Below, in pieces: positions 43,588-52,406 of a stretch of DNA of 64,000 nucleotides. Numbering within the stretch: the stretch's first letter is position 1; each line of letters opens with the position of its first letter. Made by a program: the position numbers and the translations under genes. Source of the DNA: Pontiellaceae bacterium (GTDB taxonomy: Bacteria; Verrucomicrobiota; Kiritimatiellia; Kiritimatiellales; Pontiellaceae); the NCBI GenBank assembly GCA_016937945.1, contig JAFGVP010000073.1:1-64000 (forward strand). Direction: 5' to 3'. Under the pieces are notes generated by a model. That model saw only the letters and a list, made by a program, of their open reading frames with translations, made no database searches and had not been told where the DNA came from.

Positions 43588-46242
43588 TTAACTGTGCATG
43601 TCGGTCAGAAGTCCCGGAACCGCCTTGATGGCATCAACCACCTTCGTTCCGTCCTTACCGCCGGCCTGGGCCTTGTCGGGCTTGCCGCCACCACCGCCGC
43701 CGGCGAGCTTAGCCACCGCGCCGATCAGCTTGCCGGCGTGGATGCCTTCTTTCACCAGATCATCGCTGACGGAACACATAAAGCAGGCCTTGCCGTCGGC
43801 ATGGCTGCCGAGAATAATCACGCCGCTTTCAAGCTTCTGGCGCAGGCGGTCCATCAGTTCGCGCAGAGCATCCATCGGGACTTCGCCGGCCGTTGCCGCC
43901 AGCAGCGGCATGTTGTCGACCTTATCCTTGAGCGTGATGTGCTCAACCTTCGAGAGCAGTGCTTCGATACCATGCACCGCCGCTTTCATGCGGGCTTCCT
44001 TCAGCTGCTTTTCGGCCGATTTCACCTGCTCCGCCATCGCCTTGATACGGCCCGGCAGATCGGCCGGTTTCACGCTGAGGCTCTGGCTCAGTCCGCTGAG
44101 GAGTTCATGCTCGTCAGCCGACCATTCCAGTGCCGCCAGTCCGGTCACCGCTTCAATACGGCGGATGCCGGCGGCCACGGACGATTCGGAAACAATACGG
44201 AACTGCCCGATCTGTCCGGTGGAGCTCACATGCGTTCCGCCGCAGAGTTCCTTGCTGAAATCACCCACGGAAACAACGCGCACGGTGTCGCCGTATTTAT
44301 CATCAAAAACGGCCTGGATATCGTCGGATTTCTGCACATCGGCCAGCGACATTTCCTGAATGCCGACCAGCGTGTTCCTGAGAATCTGTTTATTGACGAC
44401 GCGCTCGATCTCGCGCAGCTGTTCCGGCTTCACGGCTTCGAAATAGTTAAAGTCGAACCGCAGGTAATCGGAAGCCACCAGCGAACCGGCCTGCTTGATC
44501 GTGGAATCCACCACTTCGCGAAGCGCCTGATTGAGCAGATGCGTCGACGTATGGTTACGGCGGATCTTATCGCGCCGGCCGCGGCACACCCGTGCAGTAA
44601 CCTTGTCGCCGGCATTCAGCTTTCCGCTCACCAGCTCGCCGGAATGGATAATGATTCCGTCGCCGGTCTTCTGCGCATCCTGAACCTTGAACTCAACGCC
44701 TTCGGCCTTGAGCGTTCCATGGTCGCCCTGCTGGCCGCCGGACTCCCCATAAAAAGGCGTTTTGTCGAGAATGACGGCGCCGGATTCGAGCACTTCCAAT
44801 ATGGTTGCTTCGCATTCGGTGGATTCGTAACCGACAAAGATTGTGGCATCGACATCGAGTGCCCCGCCGTCGGCCATGACCACCGACTTTTTGCTCTTAT
44901 AGTCGGCGCGTGCGCGCTCACGCTGCTCGTCCATCAGCTTTTCAAAACCGTCGGTATCGACGCTGATGCCGCGCTCGCGGGCCATCACTTCGGTCAGATC
45001 GATCGGGAAGCCGAAGGTGTCGTACAGTTTGAACGCTTCATCGGCCGGGAACAGATTATCCGACAAACCGCCGGCCACCTGATCAAACAGTTCGATGCCG
45101 CGGTCGAGGGTGCGGTTGAAGGAATCCTCTTCCGCCTTGAGGGTCTTGGTGACGCGGTCGAGATTTTTACGCAGCTCGGGGAAGGCCTCGCCAAAGTTTG
45201 CAGCAACGGTTTCAGCCAGTTTGTAGAAGAAAGGTTCTTTAAATCCGAGCACACGGCCCACGCGGACGGCGCGGCGCAGAATGCGGCGCAACACATAGCC
45301 ACGGCCTTCGTTCGACGGAATAATACCGTCGGCGATCGCGAAGCTGAGGCAGCGGATATGGTCGGCAATCACACGGAAGGCAATATCCGCCGGATCGGTC
45401 ATGGAACTGCCATACTTCTTGCCGCTCATCTCTTCCAGCGAGCGGAAGATCGGGGTGAACACATCGGTTTCATAGTTGGAGATCACGCCCGAAAAATCGG
45501 AGAACCCGTTGGTGCACTGAATGATTGAACAGGCGCGCTCAAAGCCCATGCCGGTATCAACGTGCTGTGCCGGAAGCGGCGTATAGGAGCCGTCGGGATT
45601 GGCGTTGAACTGAATGAAAACGAGGTTCCAGATTTCAATCAGGTCGGCGCTGTCGGCATTCACCATTTTGGCGCCGGCGTCGCCGTTGGGCGTCAGGTCG
45701 ATGTGGATTTCCGAGCAGGGTCCGCACGGACCGGTGTCGCCCATCATCCAGAAGTTATCCTTGCGGTTGCCGGGAACGACGCGCTCGGCGGGCAAATATT
45801 TCAGCCACATCTCCTTGGCTTCAAGGTCGGCGGCGGTTTTGTCGTCGCCGCCGAAATAGGTGGCGTAAAGGCGGTCGACCGGAAATCCCCACACCTTGAC
45901 GAGCAGCTCCCAGGCCCAATCGATGGCTTCCTGCTTGAAGTAGTCGCCGAAAGACCAGTTGCCGAGCATTTCAAAGAAGGTGTGGTGATAGGTGTCGGCG
46001 CCGACATCCTCGAGGTCGTTGTGCTTGCCGCCCGCGCGGATGCACTTCTGGGTGTCGGCGGCACGGCCCGGCTCGTAGGGGCAGTTGGCCTGTCCGAGAA
46101 AGATCGGGACAAACTGGTTCATGCCGGCATTGGTGAACAGCAGGTTCGGGGCGTCGGGCATCAGACTGGCCGATTTTACCAGCGTATGCTGTTTCGATTC
46201 AAAAAAATCCAGGAACGACTGGCGGATTTCCTTCGATGTCAT
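43588..46242 (-). CDS. alaS: Alanyl-tRNA synthetase
   Basis: 884 residues from the ATG at 46242 (MTSKEIRQSFLDFFESK). Domains: class II catalytic core (LLFTNAGMNQFVPIFLG, YHHTFFEMLGNWSFGDYFK), the tRNA-recognition helices, an editing domain with zinc ligands in RNHTSTHLLNQAL and KELCGGTHV, and the C-terminal oligomerisation/DHHA1 domain ending in a Gly-rich stretch (KLAGGGGGGKPDKA). It charges tRNA-Ala and edits Ser/Gly errors. A promoter with near-consensus hexamers lies upstream. A decayed copy of its last 45 or so codons lies about 470 bp downstream. Confidence 0.97.
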   Translation of the reverse strand: MTSKEIRQSFLDFFESKQHTLVKSASLMPDAPNLLFTNAGMNQFVPIFLGQANCPYEPGRAADTQKCIRAGGKHNDLEDVGADTYHHTFFEMLGNWSFGDYFKQEAIDWAWELLVKVWGFPVDRLYATYFGGDDKTAADLEAKEMWLKYLPAERVVPGNRKDNFWMMGDTGPCGPCSEIHIDLTPNGDAGAKMVNADSADLIEIWNLVFIQFNANPDGSYTPLPAQHVDTGMGFERACSIIQCTNGFSDFSGVISNYETDVFTPIFRSLEEMSGKKYGSSMTDPADIAFRVIADHIRCLSFAIADGIIPSNEGRGYVLRRILRRAVRVGRVLGFKEPFFYKLAETVAANFGEAFPELRKNLDRVTKTLKAEEDSFNRTLDRGIELFDQVAGGLSDNLFPADEAFKLYDTFGFPIDLTEVMARERGISVDTDGFEKLMDEQRERARADYKSKKSVVMADGGALDVDATIFVGYESTECEATILEVLESGAVILDKTPFYGESGGQQGDHGTLKAEGVEFKVQDAQKTGDGIIIHSGELVSGKLNAGDKVTARVCRGRRDKIRRNHTSTHLLNQALREVVDSTIKQAGSLVASDYLRFDFNYFEAVKPEQLREIERVVNKQILRNTLVGIQEMSLADVQKSDDIQAVFDDKYGDTVRVVSVGDFSKELCGGTHVSSTGQIGQFRIVSESSVAAGIRRIEAVTGLAALEWSADEHELLSGLSQSLSVKPADLPGRIKAMAEQVKSAEKQLKEARMKAAVHGIEALLSKVEHITLKDKVDNMPLLAATAGEVPMDALRELMDRLRQKLESGVIILGSHADGKACFMCSVSDDLVKEGIHAGKLIGAVAKLAGGGGGGKPDKAQAGGKDGTKVVDAIKAVPGLLTDMHS

Positions 46243-46304
46243 TTTCACAACCTTCTTTCCATAAAACAAAAGCCGCCGATCCCTGCCGGCGAAAATCAGC
46301 GGGT

Positions 46305-46333
46305 TTTATAGCGGGATCGCCTGTTTGATGCAA
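46305..46333 (-). promoter_or_regulatory. Probable sigma-70 type promoter of alaS
   Basis: On the minus strand TTGCAT (46328-46333), a 17-bp spacer and TATAAA (46305-46310). The leader to the alaS start would be about 57 nt. Confidence 0.6.
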
Positions 46334-46423
46334 TGGCGGATTCCGAGTGAAAACAGCGGGGCGGCGCGGAAATTCATAAATTGGTTTTTACCCTCCTGCC
46401 GGAATCGCCATACTTTGCGGGTC

Positions 46424-47527
46424 ATGAAACAAATTACCGCAACCCTCTTATTCCTGATGACGGCACTGGCTGCCGGACAGGCGGCGCAGATCCGTGTGCA
46501 CCTGAACCATCCGCCGGCCGAAGGTCGTGTGGTCTTCGTACTCTACGATTCCGCCAATACCTTCGGCGACCTGCGCGATCCGGCGCTGACCGTTTCCGAA
46601 CCGCTGGACGGAAGGGACGAATATATCATTACCAATGTGCCGCCGGCAGAATATGCCCTGCTGGTATTTCACGATGAAAACGGCAACCGGGCCATCGACA
46701 AAAATTTTGTCGGCATTCCCCGCGAACCGCTCGGATTTTCCAACAACTATACGCCGAAGGGACCGCCGAGCTATGCACGCGCGGCATTTGTTCTTTCCGA
46801 TCAGGCGGAGCAGTCTTTTGATGTGGCACTGTATCGTCCGCTGGGCGAGCGCGGCCGGATCGGGATCGGCCCCGGGCTGATCATGCAGAGCAGTCCGTAT
46901 CGCGACTATGACGGAGGCGTATACCGTTTTATTCCGGCAATCACCTACACGGGCAGCCGGCTGCAATGGTTCGGACCGCAGGTGCAGTTCGGACTGGCCG
47001 GCAGCCGGCGGCTGCGCCTTGCCGCCACGGGAACCTACCGGATCGGCCCGTATGAAGAGAGCGGGAGTCCGGCGCTTGCCGGCATGGGCGATGCCGAGGA
47101 TACGGTCATGGCCGGGCTGGCGCTGCAGGCGGAGCTTCCGGGAGGAATGGATCTGTCGATGGGCGCCGCAGGCGATCTGATCGACCGGATCGGCGGGTTT
47201 GAGGCCGACATTCGGCTGGGCAAAGCGTGGCAGGCCGGAATCGTCCGGATCTCTCCCGGCATCGCCCTGAACTGGATGGACAGCGGCATGGCACGGAATG
47301 ATTTCGGCGTGAGTCCGGCGCAGGCGGCAATCGGACGGCCGGCGTATGATCCGGGCGACACCTTCGGTCTGGAAGCCGGATGCGGACTGTTTGCCGAGAT
47401 TACGGAGCACTGGATGCTGGTCGGACAGCTCGGCATTGAATGGCTCGACCATGCTGCAACGGACAGTCCGATCGTGGATGCGGATTATCTCTATAAAGGA
47501 TACATGGCGCTGAACTACCTGTTTTAA
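46424..47527 (+). CDS. DUF2141-MipA/OmpV fusion, outer-membrane protein
   Basis: 367 residues from the ATG at 46424 (MKQITATLLFLMTALAAGQA, signal peptide). Residues about 22-140 are a DUF2141 beta-sandwich (GRVVFVLYDS, NVPPAEYALLVFHDENGNRAIDKNFVGIPREPLGFSNN). From about 150 on is a MipA/OmpV-type barrel (GIGPGLIMQSSPYRDYDG, RFIPAITYTG, final strand GYMALNYLF with terminal Phe). MipA-like proteins scaffold murein synthesis enzymes in E. coli; DUF2141 has no settled role. Finding both in one chain suggests a periplasmic domain anchored on a pore. The gene is divergent from alaS and 77 bp before the rhamnosidase gene. Confidence 0.82.
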   Translation: MKQITATLLFLMTALAAGQAAQIRVHLNHPPAEGRVVFVLYDSANTFGDLRDPALTVSEPLDGRDEYIITNVPPAEYALLVFHDENGNRAIDKNFVGIPREPLGFSNNYTPKGPPSYARAAFVLSDQAEQSFDVALYRPLGERGRIGIGPGLIMQSSPYRDYDGGVYRFIPAITYTGSRLQWFGPQVQFGLAGSRRLRLAATGTYRIGPYEESGSPALAGMGDAEDTVMAGLALQAELPGGMDLSMGAAGDLIDRIGGFEADIRLGKAWQAGIVRISPGIALNWMDSGMARNDFGVSPAQAAIGRPAYDPGDTFGLEAGCGLFAEITEHWMLVGQLGIEWLDHAATDSPIVDADYLYKGYMALNYLF

Positions 47528-47604
47528 CGGGAGCAGTATTGATCCGGACACACGATGCGTGGCATCCTTTGGAGTTGATTTGACGCGATAGAAGGGGATT
47601 TACG

Positions 47605-49746
47605 ATGAAGCGACAACAGATATTTTTTCCGGTTTCCGCCGCCGTTGCACTGCTCGTACTGCCGGCATGCACGGCTCAGCAGGCCGTCTCTCCCGACGGA
47701 CAGATGGTTGAGTTCCTGCGAGGCGAATGCATCGCGGGCCTGATTGATCCCGTACCGGAATTCAGCTGGGTCGTTCACTCCAAAGAGAAGAATGCCATGC
47801 AGGCGGCCTATCAGGTGCGGGTCGCAAGCAGCAGGAATTTACTGGAATCGGGCAAGGCGGATGTGTGGGATAGCGGAAGGGTGGAATCGGACCAATCAGT
47901 CAATGTGAGCTATGGCGGAGCGGCGCTGCAGCCGAGACAGACGGTTTACTGGAAGGTGAAGACCTGGACCAACCAAGGCGAAGAGAGCAACTGGTCAGCC
48001 GTTCAGGAGTTTACTGCAGCGGAGCCCGATTCCGGATTCACCGCCTCCCGGCTTCCGCTCGAACAGACCGAAATTGCGCCGGCGCGGATTATTCGCCTGT
48101 CCGACTCCCGCTATCTGGTTGACTTCGGAAAAGTGGCCTTTGGCTATCTGCGCCTTAATCTGCTGGGCCGCGCCAACGATGACGTGGTGACGATTCATTT
48201 TGCGGAAAAGGGCAACGATAAGGGAATCGACACGAATCCAGGCGGAACGATCCGCTATTACAAGGTAAGCCAGGCACTGAACAAAGGGGAAAATAAAATC
48301 GATGTCCATCCACCGGTCGACGGACGCAATACCGGTCGCGACGCAATTCCGATTCCCGCAAATATCGGCGTGATTACGCCCTTTCGGTATGTCGAAATCG
48401 AGGATTGTCCGGTGACGCTGCGGGACAACATGATCCGGCAGGTGGCGGTCCATTATCCCTTCGACGAAACGGCCGCCAGCCTCAGCTCCGAAAACGACCT
48501 GCTGAATCAGGTCTGGGAACTCTGTAAATACAGCATGAAGGCCACGAGTTTTTGCGGCGTTTATGTGGACGGCGACCGCGAGCGCATCCCTTACGAAGCC
48601 GACGCCTACATTAACCAGCTCTCTCACTATGCCGTCGATCGCGAATATTCCATCGCGCGCTACAGCCATGAATACCTGCTCAGGCATTCCACCTGGCCGA
48701 CGGAATGGAAGCAGCACTCTGTTATGCTGGCATGGGCCGATTGGATGTATACCGGCGATACCGAATCGCTCGAAAAAAACTACGACACCTTGAAACAGCA
48801 CAAAACGCTTGAATGGCGTGCGCGCGAAGATGGCCTGCTGAAAACCGACGGCATGGCAAACCGCAACGATATCGTGGACTGGCCGGAAGGCGAACGGGAC
48901 AGCTATGACCGAAGAGAAGTAAACACGGTCATCAATTCATTCTACTACCTGAACCTTTGCCAGATGGCGGACATGGCGGACGCGTTGAGCCGGACAGACG
49001 AGGCGCAGGAATATCGGGATAAAGCAGCGCAGGTGAAAGTACGATTCAACGAAGTGCTCTTCGATGCCCAAAAGGGAATCTATGTCGACGGAGAAGGATC
49101 GAACCATTCCGCTCTTCACGCCAACATGCTGCCGCTGGCCGCGGGCCTCGTGCCGAAGGAACACATCGACTCCGTAGCCGACTTTGTGATTTCACGCGGC
49201 ATGGCCTGCAGCGTGTACGGCGCACAGTATCTCCTTGAAGGTCTCTACCGGGCCGGCCGGCCGCAGGCGGCACTGGACCTGATGACTTCCGAGGATAAAC
49301 GCAGCTGGATGAACATGATTCGCTGCGGATCCACCATTACGATGGAGGCATGGGATAATCAGTTTAAACCGAATCAGGACTGGAACCACGCGTGGGGCGC
49401 CGCGCCCGGAAATATTGTTGCCCGATACCTGCTTGGCGTCCGACCGCTTGAACCGGGATTCGCGAAGGTTCTGATCCAGCCGCAGCCGGCGTCACTCGGC
49501 GATGTACGCGGTACGGTTCCGACCATTCGCGGACCGGTCACAGTGATCATTAAAAATGCCGGCGGCAAGTTTATGCTCGGCGTCGAAATTCCCGCCAACA
49601 TGAGAGCAAAAGTGGGTATCCCATGCCGCTCCGAAGCGACCGTGAAACTCCTGCTGGACGGACAGCCGGTGGATGCACTCGCGGAGGGCGGCTATCTCTT
49701 TTTGGACAACATCGGTTCCGGAAAACACATGATCACGGCACAATAA
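47605..49746 (+). CDS. Alpha-L-rhamnosidase, GH78 family, lipoprotein or exported
   Basis: 713 residues. The signal (MKRQQIFFPVSAAVALLVLPAC) ends in a possible lipobox LPAC. A fibronectin-like domain (about 35-145) and jelly-roll region are followed by the (alpha/alpha)6 barrel: FCGVYVDGDRERIPYEADAY holds the acidic catalytic loop and ITMEAWDNQFKPNQDWNHAWG the second Glu. A C-terminal beta domain closes it. GH78 enzymes remove terminal rhamnose from plant or algal glycans by inversion. It is shorter than many GH78 enzymes (often 900 or more), apparently lacking one N-terminal carbohydrate-binding domain. AAGGGGA sets the start. Confidence 0.9.
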   Translation: MKRQQIFFPVSAAVALLVLPACTAQQAVSPDGQMVEFLRGECIAGLIDPVPEFSWVVHSKEKNAMQAAYQVRVASSRNLLESGKADVWDSGRVESDQSVNVSYGGAALQPRQTVYWKVKTWTNQGEESNWSAVQEFTAAEPDSGFTASRLPLEQTEIAPARIIRLSDSRYLVDFGKVAFGYLRLNLLGRANDDVVTIHFAEKGNDKGIDTNPGGTIRYYKVSQALNKGENKIDVHPPVDGRNTGRDAIPIPANIGVITPFRYVEIEDCPVTLRDNMIRQVAVHYPFDETAASLSSENDLLNQVWELCKYSMKATSFCGVYVDGDRERIPYEADAYINQLSHYAVDREYSIARYSHEYLLRHSTWPTEWKQHSVMLAWADWMYTGDTESLEKNYDTLKQHKTLEWRAREDGLLKTDGMANRNDIVDWPEGERDSYDRREVNTVINSFYYLNLCQMADMADALSRTDEAQEYRDKAAQVKVRFNEVLFDAQKGIYVDGEGSNHSALHANMLPLAAGLVPKEHIDSVADFVISRGMACSVYGAQYLLEGLYRAGRPQAALDLMTSEDKRSWMNMIRCGSTITMEAWDNQFKPNQDWNHAWGAAPGNIVARYLLGVRPLEPGFAKVLIQPQPASLGDVRGTVPTIRGPVTVIIKNAGGKFMLGVEIPANMRAKVGIPCRSEATVKLLLDGQPVDALAEGGYLFLDNIGSGKHMITAQ

Positions 49747-49791
49747 AGCTGAGTGTGATTGCCGAGCGCACTGAATCGGAGGTTCGGCATC

Positions 49792-50934
49792 TTATCTCTG
49801 CAGAACAGGCAGCGATGCCACAAAATCAGCCACAAGGTTCAGGGCAGCCTTCTCCTTTTTCCAGGGGCCGCCGCCATGTTGCAGGTGCAGCGGATCCACG
49901 GTAATGACGAGCATCATATCCAGCTGGGGAAGCAGGATAATCTGCTGGCCGCCATGGCCCCACGCCATGTTGTAGCGATAGTTACCGGCCTGCACCGACC
50001 ACCACTGATACCCGTATGCATTATCCTTCCAGTTGCGACCGACCCGAAATTTCCAGGCTTTGCTTGAATAGGTCTGCAGCGAATCGTGTACCCACTGCGA
50101 CGGAACAACCTGCACGCCATTATATTGTCCGTCGTTCATGTAAAGCTGACCGAATCGAGCCAGGTCGCGTGCAGTCAGATGCAGATCGGAAAATCCCAGA
50201 TAGTTACCATCCCAGTCCTGTTGCCAGAACCCGGGTTCGATGCCCAGCGGTGAAAAGAGATTTTCCTGCGCATAGGATTTCAGGTCTATGCCGGTTGCCC
50301 GGGCTACGATCTGGCCGAGAATGTGAGAGGTCAGGTTGCTGTATTCAAAGCCGGTCCCCGGATCGCGCACGAGGGGAACACGGATGAGTGTATCGTTATG
50401 AAAACCGGTCATGAGCAGGTTGAACAGCTCCTCTGTGGATTCCTCCCACGGATAGCCGGCACGCATCTGCAGCATTTGCCGAATGGTAATTTCGTTCCGA
50501 CGCGGGTCTTTCACCTGATCCGCCAGCTCCGGAAAAAATGCCATCATCGGCTGATCGAGACTCTTTATATCGCCTCGCTCCAGAGCGATACCGACGAGCG
50601 ACGAATTAATGCTCTTCGTGACCGAGTGAATGTTCACCTGCTGGTCCGGCGCGCCTCCATGAAAATACTGCTCCGCCACCAGCCGGTTATTTTTGAAAAC
50701 CAGCACCCCGTAAACATTTTCAAGGCGGGAGGCATTCCAGTAGAGATCGTCCAGAAGACTTCGGTCCACGCCTTCTTCTTCCGGCGTTGAAACCTGAAAC
50801 AAACCGTTCGAGTGAGCGGCATAGTTGACCGCAGAAAGATCCTTCGTGGTCGGCCCGCAGCCGGCCGACAGGATCCCGAGCACAAAAAGAACAAATCCGG
50901 CCCCGCCGGAAAAAACTAAACCAAAACGTTGCAT
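49792..50934 (-). CDS. Serine hydrolase, class C beta-lactamase/esterase-like lipoprotein
   Basis: 380 residues from the ATG at 50934 with GGGGAGGGG upstream. Lipoprotein signal ending ILSAGCG. The serine beta-lactamase-like fold carries the nucleophile in HSVTKSINS (SxxK), a YSN motif in FEYSNLTSH and HGG in WGHGGQQI. Members are carboxylesterases or peptidases more often than true beta-lactamases. It converges on the rhamnosidase gene with 45 bp between stops. Substrate unknown; periplasmic and lipid-anchored. Confidence 0.9.
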   Translation of the reverse strand: MQRFGLVFSGGAGFVLFVLGILSAGCGPTTKDLSAVNYAAHSNGLFQVSTPEEEGVDRSLLDDLYWNASRLENVYGVLVFKNNRLVAEQYFHGGAPDQQVNIHSVTKSINSSLVGIALERGDIKSLDQPMMAFFPELADQVKDPRRNEITIRQMLQMRAGYPWEESTEELFNLLMTGFHNDTLIRVPLVRDPGTGFEYSNLTSHILGQIVARATGIDLKSYAQENLFSPLGIEPGFWQQDWDGNYLGFSDLHLTARDLARFGQLYMNDGQYNGVQVVPSQWVHDSLQTYSSKAWKFRVGRNWKDNAYGYQWWSVQAGNYRYNMAWGHGGQQIILLPQLDMMLVITVDPLHLQHGGGPWKKEKAALNLVADFVASLPVLQR

Positions 50935-51063
50935 AATCCCCTCCCCCGCAATTGCGTACGACATTTTCCGCACGACGGGCGAGTATGGCACCGGGGCAGA
51001 GGAATGCAACCCATTCCGGACCGGGGGTGTCGCGTCCGCTATTCGGAGGGAACCGATGACAAT

Positions 51064-52287
51064 TTAATAGGTTTCCCCTCGACGATACTTTTCAAGGGTC
51101 TGCAGGCGCTGCTTTTTCAACTCATCTGTGTGGGCAGCATCAACAACCGTTTGTTGAAGGTATATTGCATAATCAAACTGCCCGTTTTCAGCGTAGGCCG
51201 CCGCCAGCGAGGTTCTCCCCGGAGCGGATCGGGAAACTCCTGCAGCGATTGCCCGATCGGCATATTGAGCTGCCAGCGCCCCGTTTCGCTTGGATTTATC
51301 TGCGTTGGCCCCGTAATACTCGGCTAAATAGAGTAACGATTCTGCATCCTCTTTTTCCGCTCCTTTTTCCAACCATTTCAGCGCCTCGGTATCACTCCTA
51401 TTTATCCCGTTTCCTCCTCTGGTGTATAGATCGCATAGTCTCGCCGCTGACTCGTACATTCCAGCGGAGAAGCCTTCTTTGTAGTACTTTACCGCGCCTG
51501 CATAATCGCCATCCTGCGCATACATCTCTCCAAGCATATAATACGAGAATCCGTCACCCTTTTTGCCTAGTAGTTCGTACTCTTTTTTCGCCTCCTCACG
51601 ATTGCCTTGATCATGCAATAACCGGGCCTTGCGCCATTCACTTGTATAATCATGTTCGGGTCGCGGCCTGAATTGCGGGTCCTTAGCGTCCTCAACCCAG
51701 CTGTATTTCTGTCGCAACTCCCTAGGCACAGAGACTTCATATCCGGATTGATCTCTTCCAATCGTGGAACTATGTATGCGAAAGATCACTCCAATAGGGT
51801 CGGAATAGTCATAATATCCCGGCAAACGAATCCGTTTCTCTTCGTTTGGCGCAATGCAGCCAACAAATTGATCCACTTCAAAGGTATGAACTTCCTTAGT
51901 TAACTTGTTGACGCTATATACCCGGCAATCCATGTACAGGTTTTCCAGCATCTCGCAATGCAGATTCTTGAGAGTCACTTCATAGCAGATGCCAATGGCT
52001 TCTTTCTTCTGCTTGGCCGAAACAGCCAGAAATTCCTCGGCTGCATTTGTATTAAGGCGCTCCTCATATTGCTGAAGTATGTATTCCTGATCGGCTTCGG
52101 AAAAAGAATCTAGGTCCGCCCAAAACCGCTTTCCGTTTTCCCGTTCGACTAAAACCTGCTTTTTTACGGCGTTGAACCGGATCATTTTGGCCTGACAGGA
52201 CTTTCCTTCCACACTCGTGAATGTACGAAAATCATCGGCCGTCGCAACGGCGACTCCCATCAAAAAATATACAAGCAATCTTTTCAT
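51064..52287 (-). CDS. SHD1 and Sel1-repeat exported protein
   Basis: 407 residues. A signal peptide (MKRLLVYFLMGVAVATA) is followed by an SHD1-like domain (FRTFTSVEGKSCQAKMIRF, VLVERENGKRFWADLDSFSEADQEYI), common in Planctomycetes and Verrucomicrobia. A beta-rich middle part (about 85-205) leads to a C-terminal array of Sel1/TPR-like repeats (about 215-390: AKKEYELLGKKGDGFSYYMLGEMYAQDGDYAGAVKYY, ALKWLEKGAEKEDAESLLYLAEYYG). Such repeats bind other proteins. It is monocistronic, with GGGGGAG before the ATG. Function unknown. Confidence 0.82.
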   Translation of the reverse strand: MKRLLVYFLMGVAVATADDFRTFTSVEGKSCQAKMIRFNAVKKQVLVERENGKRFWADLDSFSEADQEYILQQYEERLNTNAAEEFLAVSAKQKKEAIGICYEVTLKNLHCEMLENLYMDCRVYSVNKLTKEVHTFEVDQFVGCIAPNEEKRIRLPGYYDYSDPIGVIFRIHSSTIGRDQSGYEVSVPRELRQKYSWVEDAKDPQFRPRPEHDYTSEWRKARLLHDQGNREEAKKEYELLGKKGDGFSYYMLGEMYAQDGDYAGAVKYYKEGFSAGMYESAARLCDLYTRGGNGINRSDTEALKWLEKGAEKEDAESLLYLAEYYGANADKSKRNGALAAQYADRAIAAGVSRSAPGRTSLAAAYAENGQFDYAIYLQQTVVDAAHTDELKKQRLQTLEKYRRGETY

Positions 52288-52406
52288 ATGCGCTCCCCCA
52301 CCAGTTTATTTTCCACCCGTCTTGCTCTATGTGTTATTCCATCCGACTACGTAATAATTAAGATCAGACGCAACGGAACGAGGATGCCTGCTCAACATTC
52401 TCAATG

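Noticed and set aside
43489-45528. A 679-codon open frame opposite alaS
   Set aside because: It lies fully antisense to a complete AlaS with all catalytic motifs; its protein has no domain and shadows the GC-rich codon pattern.
49747-49791. Bidirectional terminator between the rhamnosidase and hydrolase genes
   Set aside because: TGCCGA and TCGGCA can pair, but the loop is long and there is no T run on either side.
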